From Epiperipatus broadwayi (lineage: Eukaryota; Onychophora; Udeonychophora; Euonychophora; Peripatidae), in assembly GCA_028023455.1 (NCBI GenBank), contig JAQFVV010012477.1, positions 372,001 through 436,000 on the forward strand: a stretch of DNA of 64,000 nucleotides, given 5' to 3'. The stretch's first letter is position 1; each line of letters opens with the position of its first letter. This document shows positions 26,094 through 39,455 of the stretch, piece by piece. The position numbers were made by a program, and so were the translations under genes. The notes beneath the pieces are model-generated. The model saw only the letters and a program-made list of their open reading frames with translations, made no database searches and was not told the origin of the DNA.

Positions 26094-26384
26094 TTAAAAA
26101 TAAATGAAAAAAATATTATAACCTAATTTTTTTTTATAAAATATACATACTAAAAGTATAAAAAAAGCTGTCATTTTATCAGTGGCATGGCATAGTATTT
26201 TTAGTTCATAAGCAATAAAGCATTTTTGAATCCATCCATGACATTTACTTCTAAACACTGGAAAATTTGAGACCTCTAATTGACCAAAACTTTCAAGATT
26301 TTTATTGCTTTTAAATACTACTTATTTTAATTCTTCATCTTTCATTGTCAAAGCTAACAATATAATGAAGAAAGACACATTCAT
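26094..26384 (-). pseudogene. Long minus-strand open frame with one stop, unknown
   Basis: Reading from ATG at 26384, the frame begins MNVSFFIILLALT, a short hydrophobic stretch like a signal or anchor, then MKDEELK and a stop at 26322-26324. The same frame then stays open for about 75 more codons, including NKNLESFGQLEV, FRSKCHGWIQKC and ILCHATDK, to a stop at 26094-26096. Composition is far more protein-like than the surroundings. I recognise no family. It could be a decayed gene or transposon piece, or two exons of something; the evidence is only the open frame. Confidence 0.25.
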
Positions 26385-27170
26385 TTTCAAGGTTCTTATA
26401 TTAACATATTTGTCATATAAGAGTATCAGAAAGTGTTAAATTTAAATTAGTAAAGATGTAGGTAAAGCTATTTTCAAATTGGCTTACAATTAAATTTTCA
26501 AAAGTAGATAGAATTTATATTCATTTGAATAACCCTGTAACTTGACAATAAAATATCAAATATCAGATGAGAATAAACATGATATAGAAGATAAAGAAGA
26601 TGCATTAAGTTTAACTTTGAACTAAATTGGAAAACACTCATCTTATGATGAAGAAAAACATTCAGTTAGCAAATATACCAATAGTCATATTATCATGATG
26701 ACCATAAATAGCTACTCTCCTCTTTTTCCACTTAAGTATCACTAAATCAATTCAAAACATAGAAAATTACATATTTAAATCAAATAAATCTCAATTTTTA
26801 ACATATTTTTTGATTGCTTGCATGATATTTCAGTACTTATCTTTAATAAAATTGAAACATCACTGTTTTCATTTCCCAGTTCTCTACTACTGACAAAACA
26901 GCTGCATCATTGGTTTTCTATAAAAACATATGTTTCTATGATATATATATATATATATGACCAATTTAGTTTTGAACATTATTACACTTAATAATAAAGT
27001 AATACTTTGTATGCAATTTGAAATTTATAATTGCAATTTGTAATGTTATAATTGATTATTTATTAACCTGCATTCAGAATAGAATATATTTACCTGTTTT
27101 AAATTTCTTTGTATCAATCTCTGTGGCCAAGATGCAATCTTTAGTGTCTACATAAGTATATTAGACCAGT
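26385..27170. other. AT-rich DNA with (AT)n tract
   Basis: A pure (AT)9 tract lies at 26941-26958. Otherwise nothing is recognisable. Confidence 0.55.
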
Positions 27171-27292
27171 AATAAAGGTAGGATCTCACCTTTATTGTTA
27201 AAGAGAGATTGTCTTGACTGAAATTGTTGATTGTTATTGATATTGGGATTGTTTAAGTGTTGACTGGTTTTTAATTATATATATGTTGATTA
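27171..27292 (+). repeat. Family E repeat, copy 1, with short perfect hairpin
   Basis: AATAAAGGT and ACCTTTATT form a perfect 9-bp stem at 27171-27195. The following GTCTTGACTGAAATTGTTGA and GATATTGGGATTGTTTAAG recur at 63.80 kb and, as a foldback, at 47.28 kb. The copy ends in ATTATATATATG. Confidence 0.6.
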
Positions 27293-30200
27293 ATAGATTA
27301 TGTCTATGTAAAGAGAAAATATTTTAATTTCTGAAGTTATTAGAAAACAAACAATTACTAATTGACCATCTTGAGGCTAAATCAATTTTTTCTAACAACC
27401 TATATAATAGCTCTTACATTTTGGTTGTAGATGAAATAAAATAATGTTCTCTTCTACTTCAAACCCAAATTGTTATAAAAATTAAACCCAGATAACAACT
27501 TTATATTCTGCAAAAAAAAAAAATAATAATCTTCTAACCAAGAGTGGCTTATAGGATCTGAAGAAACCTGTTAGTCTTTACCATTTTCATAATTATAAAA
27601 ATAGGTGAGTTTAAATTCATTTAATAATTAGGGTTTGAAGTAGAACTGTGACTCATTTTACTTTATACCAAGCTAAGATAAAAGAGATATGTAGTAAAAG
27701 ATAAAAAGTTTAGTCTCAAGGGTGTTAACTAGTATTGATAGTTTCCTAACAACATTAAAAGGAAAAGTTGTTTCTGTTTAGATGAATATAATTTTTTGAT
27801 TTTCATAAAAATTATTGAAAATATTTTACTTAACATACAATATTTTTTGAAGAAGATGATATATATGGGACATGAGACTTTTTCTAGAATTTACAAATAT
27901 GTTTTTTATATATAAAAGATACTCAATAGCCTTGAATATGTAATATATGTCAAGTTGGGTGCCAAAAATTTACATTAGGTAGATATTACTATGTAATGGT
28001 CAGACTAAATATATTTCAACATTTTACATTTTTTCTATTTATTTGTTTATTTACATAAATTACATAGGCACCACATGGCCTCAAACATCAAAAAATAAAC
28101 TAACACATATATATTTAAAATAATATTTTATTCAATGTAATAATGTAACCATTATACATCACCATTTGTAATGCCAGGCTAAATCATGGAGAACATTAGT
28201 TACTCTCAATAAATGATGTATTATCCAAAAATATTTAAAATAAAATGTATTGCAATTTCTAAATGAGAATTTATACAACAAATATGAGAAATATTGGTAC
28301 ATTATATAAATTGAAACTTTAATGATTAATAATCAATTTAAAAAGTATTACAGGTAAACATACATTTCAATTTGCTTTCTTTGACAAAAAACTGACTGCT
28401 AATATCTTATTAACATTCTTAATTTATCACTATTTTTTTTTCGGATTTTTAATACTTAGCCTACTTATATACAATAAGTTTTTATTTTAACTTAAATCTA
28501 GTTCAATCTTCCAGAATCATACATATAAAAATTGTATTATTTCTGTTACACTAACAAGTACGTAAACACACACATATTACCAGATAATTTTTATTAAACC
28601 ACAGATAACTAGTAAGAGTCAAATGATCTTTGTAAATATAGTTATTGCTGAAAAGCAAAATATATTGCACAGAAATATTAAAAAATAAATATCTATCAAG
28701 CTTGCAATAATGTAATTGTAATATTTGTAATATACATATTATATTATACTCTATTATTGTGTTGGTTTCATATTATGATTTACACCATTGTAGAATAAAA
28801 AAAACTTTATTTGAAACAATATTGAAGTAAATACATTTGCATTAAAAAGTAATAGTAATTCACAGCTTTGAACATGTATATAATATGTGAAATATATAAA
28901 GCATATTTATTTTCATCTATAATAAGAAGAAATGCCATATTAAAATGTTTCTTTTTGTTAGACCACTTTATGTAGTGATTAATTAACTACACATAGCAAA
29001 TTGCCAAACATAATTTATAAATAGGTCTACTTGATATGAAGAGATATAAATTGCATACTAAGTTAAACATTGTAACTACTTTATTTTTATATTAATAAGT
29101 ATGTCTCAAAAAACACATTTTTAGTTTAACAAAGTATCCTTACAAAAATTTATATCATTAAAAGATACACATGTAAACAAATTTTTTTTTTCTTAAATGG
29201 CTTTGCAATTATTTTTATAATTCCTTTTAATAAATAATAGAGAAAAGTAAGTAATATGTAACATGAAGTGACTAGAATTCTATCATGGACAATTCATAAT
29301 ATTAATAAAAACATCACAAATTACAGCTTATGATGTATGGTAACATTTTAATAAATGAATACTTTTTTAAAAAATATGTAATTATATACAAACTCTGTAT
29401 ACATATAATCTCTAGCTAAGATTTATGTACTTAAAATGAAAGCAAAACATTATAAGAGTTATAAAAGAGGAATGTAAAAAAAAATATTAAATTGTTATTA
29501 ATGAACATAATGATCTAGATGTTTAATCTCTTTAGGTCACATGACAAGGTAAGATTGTTCCACATTGCATTCTCTGACTTTCTGTGATGATGATAGTTGC
29601 AATATTGGATAATGTAGTATTTAGGATTTGCTGATAAAAATCCCCATAAATTGAATATATATATCCTGACAGATAAACCAATTTGAAACAGCATTATTAT
29701 AGTGATGATGATTACAAGATAGAAATAACAGTATTTATTGCACATAGTCACACAGTGGTGTAATATTATATAACTGATATAATTCTAAACTCTGCTGAGG
29801 TTTCATCTATTTATTTAAACAAAGCAAGAGGTTTAAAGTTATCAGTCCAATATGGTCAATGATTAGATCATTTCTAAAACTATCCACATTCCTTGGTGTT
29901 GATAGTTTGATTTCCAATAGCATGATCTCATTAGAAATATTGATAAAATGTTAATTTACACATTTACTTGAACTGACTGTAAAAATAATATTGGCAAACA
30001 CTCAAATGTTTATATATTTTGAGGGTAAGAACTATAAGTTTTGTCCCATTTAATTTTCAGAAGATTGACTCATTTATCCTTATTATTCCTTAAATTTGAT
30101 TTTATCTCCTAAGTTATCCACAATCTAGCACAATTCGGGAAAATTTTGCATTGATTCTGGACCATGAAATATAATCTACAATCACATATATGTGTAAAGT

Positions 30201-32344
30201 GATAGCCATGCATTCAGATTGCTAATTAAATAAAAACGTGGGCATATTTTTTAAATAATAATTTTTTTGAAATAATATTATGAAAATTATAAAAGAAATT
30301 TCAAGATTTTACAAAGTATGTAATTACTTTTATTAATGAGCTCATATGTGTACTGTAGGCATATTGACATATCATTGAATACATGCAACATAGTTTATGA
30401 TTTTTTTTTAAGCATATAAGATCTTGAAAGTAAATGAAAAAAAAATGAATGGTTAAATATAATAGAAACACATATATATATATACATCATTAAAAATATA
30501 ACAGATTATTAATAAAAAGAAAAAAAATAGAGATTGCTTTTAAAGTTAAAAAATGTACAAAAAATTCAAATTTATCGTTGTATACATAACTTAAGATTCA
30601 TATACATAGTTAACTCAACAGACAGTAAGTTGAAGCTTTAAATGCGCTATATAATGTTAAAAAACTATCAAAATGACAAATGATACCACCCGATTTTCAG
30701 AAAGTTTATTTACATTACATAACTAATTGAAATCTTCAATTGCTTTCTGTTATATTTCATATAATATATATTATTTACAAGTACATAGTTAACTAAGTTA
30801 TCCTAATCGTAGTATTTTAGTCATTTTTTTTTATAGAAGAATAAATCTTTTGAATATATGTTTAAACATTTATGCATATTAGATGTCAAAATTAAAGTCT
30901 ATATAATAAATAAATGTTATTTTAATGAAGTGATTGGGTAGTTATATATATATAAATTACTTTTCCAAAACGAATGAATAGATTATGAAAAAGTTCACTT
31001 TCTATTATTATTTTCTACCTGCTTAGAATCTTGCTTTGTATTAAAAACATAAATCCAATGACGGTTTTATTTTAATATTGACTCATTTTAATCTGATTTC
31101 AAAACGTGCAGTAAAAAGATGTGAAAAATGTATAACTTGTGTGTAAATAATAGTACGTCCATTCGCAGTAAGTTTATAGATGAAAAACACATCCATACAC
31201 ATAAAAACCACTCATACATAAGCAATTCTATATTTTATGTAATCAATTTTTGAAAACAAATTACTTTAATAGTTATAGAAGTGATTACAAATCTCTACTT
31301 AATATTCGTACTAATGGGGTCTTATTGTTTTGTTTAATTATTCCCTTTCCTTCACTTATGCTCATGATATTATACGCTTTTTAGAAATCATTATTTCTAT
31401 TACTTCTAGCATCAAATGGCTTGGACTATTTGAAAAAAAAATAGTTTAATCAAAACGCAGGGCTATTTATACAATTTATTCAATAGTATGACCATATTGT
31501 TGAAGTATAGATTTGATTTGTGGGAATATGTGTTTGCTTGTATTAATATTAATATTGAAAAGATGTGTAATTAAATCACTATCTGAATAGTTATTGTCAT
31601 CGAAAGGTTGTCGCAGAATTGCTACTGTCTGTATTTAGCATTCCACAGTCATCATTTGAATGACCCTCATCACATAATTAATAATATGTATGATGTATTC
31701 AGTACAATACATTGATAAAATATATACATGAATGAGTATGAAGTATATGTTTTTTCAAGTAAATAATGCACACACATACACATATATATATATATATATC
31801 CCAATGCATACCCACTAGCTGAAATTATATATCAGACAAATCACTCTCTGAGATGTTATGACTCTGTAAATAAATATGTAAAAGACTGAATCTGAATCAG
31901 CTAATTCAAAAAGTATCTCTTGAACTGTAAGCTGCAATAATGGAAAATATTGAAATACTGAATTATTCAAGTAACAATGTAAAATTTAAATTGGCAATGA
32001 TTTTAAATTACTCATAAACAAATATGTAAATTTAATATACATATACAAAGACAATGAAACATTAGTCCATATTCTAATATTTAACACCACTGCAGCTTAC
32101 AATTCAAGATAATCTTTTGAAGTGGCTGCTTGAAAGTTGGACTTTTATATATTTATTTGCAAAATGAATAGCTTAATTTTTTGAGAATTATTGTTTCTAA
32201 AAAAAATTATTATTTTACACGTGCCTGCCTTGTGAAATATTTCTGCACAACATTTCCATTAGCATCTAAATTAGAGATATTTATTTTTAAATAAGTGAGA
32301 ATTTTATTTTTTCCATGGGTTAAAATGTTTAGCTTTTGAAATAT
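27293..32344. other. Five kilobases of AT-rich DNA without recognisable genes
   Basis: I see no repeat with a partner in the window and no convincing exon. A compound (CA)/(TA) microsatellite lies at 31769-31799. A minus-strand frame at 29515-29751 (78 codons) has a hydrophobic N-terminal part but no other support. Confidence 0.5.
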
Positions 32345-32915
32345 TTTAACATCAAGATCCATATTGGTCATATTATTACTACAGATTAAAACATAATGAA
32401 TGGAATTAATCATAACTTGATTAGAGTCTTTTTGTCAGAATTAATTTAATATTTAAAAAATATGTCAATATGTTTGAAAAGGAAAGTTTTTAATAAATGT
32501 GTTTTACCAGTTCTTACTTATCTGAACTTTGGACATTTAACAGGAGATCAATACATTGTCTTTAGATCACTAAAAAGTATGGATAAATGTATGTTAGTAT
32601 TAGCAAAAAGGGATTGAAAATAAATACATATGTGAAAGAACAAAGAAATATTATTAAGATCATTGAAAGAATTAAGAAAATGAAGTGGAATAAGATTGGA
32701 TATATTTCTAAAAAAGATGATAATATATGAACAGTTGAAATTTTAAACAGCATTCCAAGAGATTGTAAAATATATTGGTGTATGAAATAAGGAAGTGTTC
32801 TTAGAATAATGTGGAGAAAGGAAGCTAGTAATTAGAAAGATGAATAGAAATTGGAGAGATCTTAATCCTGTAGTGGGATTGATAATAATTAAAATGGATG
32901 ATAATGACAATTGTG
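32345..32915 (+). pseudogene. RTE-type LINE 3' fragment (copy 4)
   Basis: Only the C-terminal part of the polyprotein is present: IMNGINHNLIRVF, then LSELWTFNRRSI, KINTYVKEQRNIIKIIERI, KMKWNKIGY and ILNSIPRDCK, ending near 32.9 kb. These align with the end of copy 3, including its ERIKE and EILN segments. This is a typical 5'-truncated insertion with stops and frameshifts. It supplies the uninterrupted version of the site where the MITE cut copy 3. Confidence 0.75.
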
Positions 32916-33850
32916 AAAAACAATAAACTGGTTTGGACATTTAAAATAAAGTGTGATAGATAAGTAGAAAATACTCTTTAACAATATTCACTATAATTAA
33001 TAATTTCTAGGAAGTGAAGATTTGGACAATTTCCAACATATTTTTCTTTTTATATATTCTAGCTATATATATATCAAGTAATTAATTTTATATACTGTGC
33101 TTAGAAAATTCTTAATTTTATTGACAACATTTTAAAATTTACTTAGCCTACTCAGTCATTAAACATAACATGAGAATCTACTACAATTGTATAAAACATG
33201 CATTGTTCTTTGTCTGTACATATAAAAAAACCTGATTAACAATTCTAAAGTATGTGAACATTTCATATAACAAAATATCTTGGACTATAGATAATAATCT
33301 ACATAAATATAACAACTAAAGTTTATACATTAATATAAAAAACTGACTAAGTTAATGTTATTAAATGCACAAATGATTGCTGTTATAGTCATTTTCTATA
33401 AACAAGTCAATTTCCATACAATTATTGATTAATCATGATAATGACAAGCAAACATTTTAATAAGTGATGTAGCTTTAATTGTATAACAATATTAAAAATT
33501 GTCAGTCCCGATATCACAGAATAAGTATTCATTGTTGAATCATCTCATATATGAATAACTGAGAAAATTATTCTAGTGTGGGTGTGCATTCATGCATATT
33601 GTAACTGAACAATGCATATTTATGTATAATGATTGGAGCTCCATCAGATTTTTTTTTATATTTCCAGTAATAAATTTGTTTTTGTATTTTTGATCAAAAT
33701 TATTTAATATAATGATTCTTTTGTATTCCCTTGATTAATTAGAATTGTATAAAGTATAAATGATGAATACAGGTTTCAATACTTATGTGTTAACTCATAA
33801 GTTACTTTCCTGATTTTAGTACAAGACATCTGATGCTATTCTTCACAGAG
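32916..33850. other. AT-rich DNA, nothing recognised
   Basis: No gene and no repeat with a second copy in the window was found. Confidence 0.55.
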
Positions 33851-34270
33851 GTAAAATTCTCCATGCAGTAGTGCCACTCAGTGCCAGCCAGAGTAATCAA
33901 TAGATGCAGAAACATTTGTACATAAAATCCCTTTGCAGTGGCTACTCAGCCAATATCCCCAGACTAGTTTCTAGTATGTGGCTTTCATCAGTGAGAAGCT
34001 TTGGATATGAAAGCACTGTATCTAGATCTTAGAATCTAATGCAACCCTCCAGAATCCATCTTTTACTTTTTAGCTAATTATAAAGCTTTGAGTCTAAAAT
34101 AAAAACACAATAATGTTTTCAAGTTAAGCTTATCAGCTTGTATAGGTGTATAGATCTGAACTCACTTCTGCATCCATACATTTTGGTGTCTTTGGTTCTT
34201 TGTTAACTAAAGTTTTTATATATTACAGATTGTTTTGATTATTGGTTTAACATATGACAACTGAACATTA
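33851..34270 (-). repeat. Subfamily B repeat, full-length copy
   Basis: Read on the minus strand it shows the common body (a TTCAGATCTATACACC and TTGAAAACATTATTGTG segment corresponding to the A body), then the CACTGATGAAAGCC core and the B tail (plus-strand CAGTAGTGCCACTCAGTGCC at 33868). Length is about 420 bp, equal to the A unit. This copy shows that B and A share the left half as well as the core. Confidence 0.75.
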
Positions 34271-34540
34271 AATATTTGCAAGTGATGCTTGCATCTCCTA
34301 TATTCTTATATGTTTTTTTTATACTGAATGTATAATATTAATATATATTGCAACAAATACATATAAAAATAAATAAGACAGATTCCCTTTAACTTTTAAA
34401 GATGAAATAGCAAATAAATTGCAAAAGCATGCTTCAGTTATTTTGTTCTTCAGATTGTACTCAATTAAATAAAAATTAGTTTCAGTAATTGAAAGTATGC
34501 TTCTTATTCAATGTTTAAAATAAAATAGTATTCAGATTTA

Positions 34541-35503
34541 TGCACACCTGGGTCTCTTTTTATGCCGATTTATTTAATGCGATTTTGAAGTTACACAATT
34601 CACGTTTCTCCGGAAGTTGAACTCTGATAATGCGCTATTACTTTAAATAATAAATTTCATACACTTACATCATATTGAAAGTAATAGCACATTATTGGAA
34701 TTTGACTTTCATCTTAGTAATTTCAATATTTTCAGTGCTTTATAATAGTAAGATTTTATGCAATAATGAAATTAAAATCATGATTTCCACATTTTTTGTA
34801 TACACACATTAAATTTTACAAGATTATAATGTAAATTTGTTCAAAAATTGTGCATGTTAATTTTGCATTTTAAATCACATTCTGTTTTTGCTTTTTAAAA
34901 AAGAACGTAATCAATTATTAATCATTAGTGTCAGCAAGTTTATTTTTAAAAGGTGAGTAATAGCCGTGGGCACAATTAAAATTGAAAATTAAAAAATGAA
35001 AGACAAAATTAAGAATTTAATTTTTAGTTGTTAGATTAATTACTAATTATGTTGTCACCAGAAAACCATTAGCACAACATGAGAGTGATGTTGGCGCTAG
35101 TTGTATTTCCTCTTGTGAAGAATCTGATTTTTTACCAGTTTGCAAACGAACTTGTTTATTGGCAAATAGCATTAATAATTAAAATGTGTATAAAAAATGT
35201 AAATTATGCATAAAAATATATTATTTTGAATAAAATTAAATATTATAGTTAAAAAAAGTTTGTCTTGTATCAATTTTTTTCAAATTTGAAGTTTTTTATT
35301 AGTCATATTTTATTTTCTTATTTTTTTTGCGCGCGAATTTTAAAGTAATTTTACATTGGTGCTTTACTTTTATGCGATTTTTGAAAAATCACAGTCCATA
35401 TCCCCCCTTTTTCAAGGTAAGTTATGTCTATTTGTGCGTGATTTCATTTGCACGTGTTTTCAGAGGAACCTATCTATCACATAAAATGAGATCCAGGTAT
35501 AAA
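34541..35503 (+). mobile_element. DNA transposon remnant with terminal inverted repeats
   Basis: ACACCTGGGTCTCTTTTTAT at 34544 is matched in inverted orientation by ATAAAATGAGATCCAGGTAT at 35481-35500, about 20 of 25 positions. GCGATTTT motifs lie just inside both ends. Between them, the plus frame 35045-35182 (46 codons) is open and contains KPLAQHESDVGASC and ESDFLPVCKRTC before its stop, which could be a transposase C-terminus. At under 1 kb it is deleted or non-autonomous. The style of the ends recalls pogo/Tigger elements, but that assignment is inference. Confidence 0.45.
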
Positions 35504-36079
35504 TAACTTATTAGACTTAGAAGTAATAAGACATCATCTATAGATCGAAATATAAACTAATTTCATAGAATAGGTTGTTTAATATTCTATTATGATTGCC
35601 TCTGCTTTTAATTTATCTAATAAAAAAAAAAGAGGCATTCAAGATTGTAATCTTTTGAAGACCTCTATAAAACTTCAACCGATAATAAAAGTAATAAAAT
35701 TTTTATATGCAACATTAAAAAAAGTTATTACATTTATATATACTTTTAACTGATAATGTTATTTTTAGTAAATTTATTAGTTAGTTAGTTAAATTTACTT
35801 AGGTCTAATCAATGTATATACATGTGAATAGTCTTTAAATATATCACTGCATAGCTAATATCATCCAACTGTCTTTACTACACATAAAGTTTGATTCTAA
35901 GTTTAACTCTTATGACTTCTTATTGATAAGGTCAAAATCATAAATTAGTCGGGGAATGAGAATTAAATTTCAGTTATTATCTGGCAAACATTGATTATTC
36001 AAGATGGAATTGGAAATAATCAAACGATAGCAGTTCATTATACATCTACAAACAACTTTTAACTGAAACACACAGGCTT
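35504..36079. other. AT-rich DNA, nothing recognised
   Basis: No gene or partner repeat could be seen. Confidence 0.55.
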
Positions 36080-36284
36080 ATTATATACCTGTGTCTATAT
36101 ATGTAATATATAGAGTATATGAGCACAGACTTTCACACACCCAACACTCTCCACACTATCCCATAACACTGATACACTTGAACACATATATATTTATCTT
36201 TTCAACATATATGTGTTCAAGTGTATCAGTGTTATGAGATAGTGCGGAGAGTGTTGGGGCGTGTGGAAGTCTGTGCTCATAAAC
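36080..36284. repeat. Family D repeat, foldback copy (copy 4)
   Basis: The left part (TTATATACCTGTGTCTAT, AGAGTATATGAGCACAGAC) matches copy 1 at 16.07 kb. From TATGAGCACAGAC at 36118 to the second copy ending at 36281, the two arms are nearly perfect reverse complements of about 75 bp, with a loop of only about 10 bases. The arm includes CAACACTCTCC and GATACACTTGAACACATATA. It is a strong hairpin. Confidence 0.85.
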
Positions 36285-37440
36285 AACTTTTAAATAACTT
36301 CTACACTTTTCATTATAATGAAATAGGAAGAAAAGTTTTATAATGCTTTTCAGTTTTTGACTGCTAAAGATTATATTTTTGAAATATAAATGGACATTTA
36401 AAAACTTGTTACACAACTCACAGTTTGTTTCAAAAATGATTAGTAAAATAGATAGTGAAATAAAAGTTTTAACTATATCTAAAAAAGACAATAATCATTA
36501 AAAAAAATTGAAATGGTCACAATGATATGGTGGTGATATGTTTTGTAATGAAAAAAAAAATCCATGAATATTAATTAGCATTTAAAACTTATATTTTGAT
36601 TATATATGTTATGTTAATCTGAAGTCTAATAAGTAATAGCCCTTAGTGTATTTATGTAAAATAGTGGATATCAAAAAATAAACTTAGTAATTTAATACTC
36701 ATTTTTTTAAATTATAGTAATATAAATATGCGCATTAAGAATGAATGCCTTTTTTTAAAGCTGTTTGTAAACTAGATATTTAGGAGAAATATAAACTCAT
36801 TCTTTAAATTATTTATTATCCGGACTATAAGAACCAATAAATGTGTGTATATATATATTGATAAAATATTTTATATAAGTTTAAAAACCCGATTACTTTT
36901 TGATTATCTTTTTGTATTAAGTAATGTTTATGTTTCTTCGTATATATATATATGACTTTTCTGAGATTTAAATAAAATCATATAATAAAAAAAATAAATG
37001 ATTATATGATTTTTTTAGTCAAAATCTTAACAGGCTGCGTTTGTCAATAAAGATATTTTTCCACCGTAAATCTTTATTATCAGAATAAAACAACAGGCCG
37101 TTGTAAGGATGTTAGCAGGGTTCCCAGTTGACTGAACTAAAGAGATAAACAAAAGTTTATAACGTATGTCATTATTTTTGACATATTTATTTGACAACTA
37201 CATTAAATAGCATTTTTTAATTTTTTTTTTTTTCAAAATAAAATATTAATCTATCAAAAAGTGTAAAGCGACTTTATAAACTCATTTTTCACTTTCCTCT
37301 TTTAAATAATCCATTATTCGCAGTTGTTAAAAGAATAAATACAAATAAAAAATATTCATCAATTTTAAATTTTTGATATTTCAATAAACGCTTTTCTTAA
37401 GTACCAATTTTTATTACATACACATTTGTTGTGAAAATAT
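36285..37440. other. AT-rich DNA, nothing recognised
   Basis: Two (TA)n tracts lie near 36850 and 36945. No gene or partner repeat could be seen. Confidence 0.55.
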
Positions 37441-37625
37441 AAAAGCCCGGACTTCTTATTTTTATTTTAATAAAATTGTAAAAGTTCAAAGCAACAATTA
37501 CTTTTAAAGTTTAGTATGTTGTGTTATTCCTATTTGTTTATAAGTTATTTTTTGACTTTCCGAGTTATTGTTTTGACGTTAGCGTACACATAACTTTCAC
37601 TTTATAACAACTTTTATAAATAAAG

Positions 37626-37637
37626 ATGTCCGAAGCG
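37626..37637 (+). CDS. Candidate first coding exon (four codons) with splice donor
   Basis: AAAGATGTCCGAAGCG is followed by GTAAAAAT, a possible donor, giving MSEA before a phase-0 intron. The 200 bases upstream carry CpGs (GACGTTAGCGTACAC near 37576) and mixed composition, as a promoter and 5' leader might in this AT-rich genome. The evidence is thin. There is no TATA box I would insist on, and no second exon is visible. Confidence 0.15.
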
Positions 37638-39455
37638 GTAAAAATTTACATTAACCATTGTTTTATTCGAGTTCTATTTTCTGATTGAGATTTATTTTTC
37701 TTTTAAGTTTATTAAAAAAAATCCACAGTTCATATTTTTTTAAATGACTTTTCCGGATATTTTATTGTTTGTAGATTAAGAATACGTATATATGTATGAA
37801 CATATATTTCACTTGGGTTAAGATTAACATTATAATGACATTTCGACTCGATATCTACAGTCATGGTATCATTCAAAGATGTGAGAAATATTTTGTTTGA
37901 TCTTCTCTATAGTATAGTTTAACTAGTTTTACAACTCCATGGTAGAGGAATGTAGTTAAAATGTTAACTGGAGGGATTCAATTAAAATGTCTATTAATAT
38001 TATTATAAATACCATGCATATACACCTTAAAATATATGTGAAATTCAAAAAGATTTGGGGCATATTTAAAGTCAACTGACAATCAATGGTTTACTTTCAG
38101 ACAGTTGTAAGCCCTTGAAACTTATGTAGTGTGTGACACTTTCACAAGAAAGCCAACTATATTATCAATTAAATTCTTTTACTCAAACTAGGCTAGGCAT
38201 ACTGAATTTGACAGTTTTCACTGTTGAACATGTATAAGGCCTTGAAACTTATGTAATGTATCAAGATTTCAGAAAAGGTTAATAGTCAGTTATCCATAAA
38301 ACTCCTTCACTCAAACAAAGATAAGCATATGGGATTTAACTGTTTGTTCATGTTAATTCTTAAAAAAAATATATTTGTTGCTGTATAAAGTAGTTAGTTT
38401 GGAATGAGTGTTATATACTAAAATATTTTTCTTAGTGTATTTTGTCTTCTGTTCTTATGATTTAAATTTAGAGTCAAGAAGAATTTTTTTTTCTAGTAGA
38501 TAAATATCTCCAAATAAGCTTAGAATTTTATTTAATGCATCTAATTTATTCATAAATAACTGGTCATTAAATGATTAAGTGGTAAACAAATATTACTAGA
38601 TGTTATAAGTTTTAAAAAAATCATAAATAAATAAAACTAATAGATAAGAGTTGAAGAAGAGTATTAGGTAGATGGTAAAAATATTCAAGAACTGGAAAAG
38701 GTAGTGATGAGATGTGGTCCAACATTATCTATCATCTTATAATTGGCCTATTTTTTTCCTCAATATAAATTAGTTGTTAGCTTGAAAAGAAATAATTTCT
38801 TTGTCAGTGTTGATTTTGATAGAGAGATTCTTAAAAATTCCCATTTTTTAAGTTAACTATTAAAACCGTTTATTTTTTTATTATTACATTTATACTCACA
38901 CAAACATGCATTTCACTAATAGATATTATTGAGAGAGATTTCGCCTTTTCAGCATTCTGTTTAATGGATGTTCTATTTTATTTACCATTTTTATATATTA
39001 AACTAAATAGACAGATTCAAAATTAAATAACTAGCCAAAATTAAATTTACAACTGCGGTATTAATGATTTCCCTGACAAGGCGGATTTATCAAGGGAAAT
39101 GTAACACAAAACAAATATGTAATACAATGTCGTCCCATAATTCCACTTCATATTCCTATTTACTTTAATATCACAATAATTTTCTAATAAGTTAATAGTT
39201 TCAGAAACATAAGTACTTATTCTTTTTTTAAATATATAATGCAAAACAAAAACCATGATGTTAAAACCTGTATTTTTTTTATGAATATAAAATGTTTAAA
39301 AATAAATATCTAGTTCTGCATTATATATTTATTAAAAAAATATATGTCATAAAGTTACGCTTGTACAAGTTGAAGTTGTCTTTTTTGACAAGAATGAGAT
39401 AAAGAGAAAAAAAATGAGACTAGAGATTTATTCTATTGAATCCATAGTAACTTTT
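37638..39455. other. AT-rich DNA downstream of the candidate exon
   Basis: No exon was recognised. The only structured element is the imperfect tandem pair at 38107-38340. Confidence 0.5.
38107..38340 (+). repeat. Imperfect tandem duplication, period about 126 bp
   Basis: CCTTGAAACTTATGTA(G/A)TGT recurs about 126 bases apart. Each copy is followed by TTCA(C/G)AA, a TTATC(A/C)A segment, CTTTTACTCAAAC or CTTCACTCAAAC, and AGGCAT or AAGCAT with TTTGAC or TTTAAC. It is an old local duplication, not part of the dispersed families. Confidence 0.7.

Noticed and set aside
29515-29751. 78-codon minus-strand frame with hydrophobic start as a secreted protein
   Set aside because: No splice context, no family resemblance and A/T-driven composition; open-frame length alone is not evidence here.
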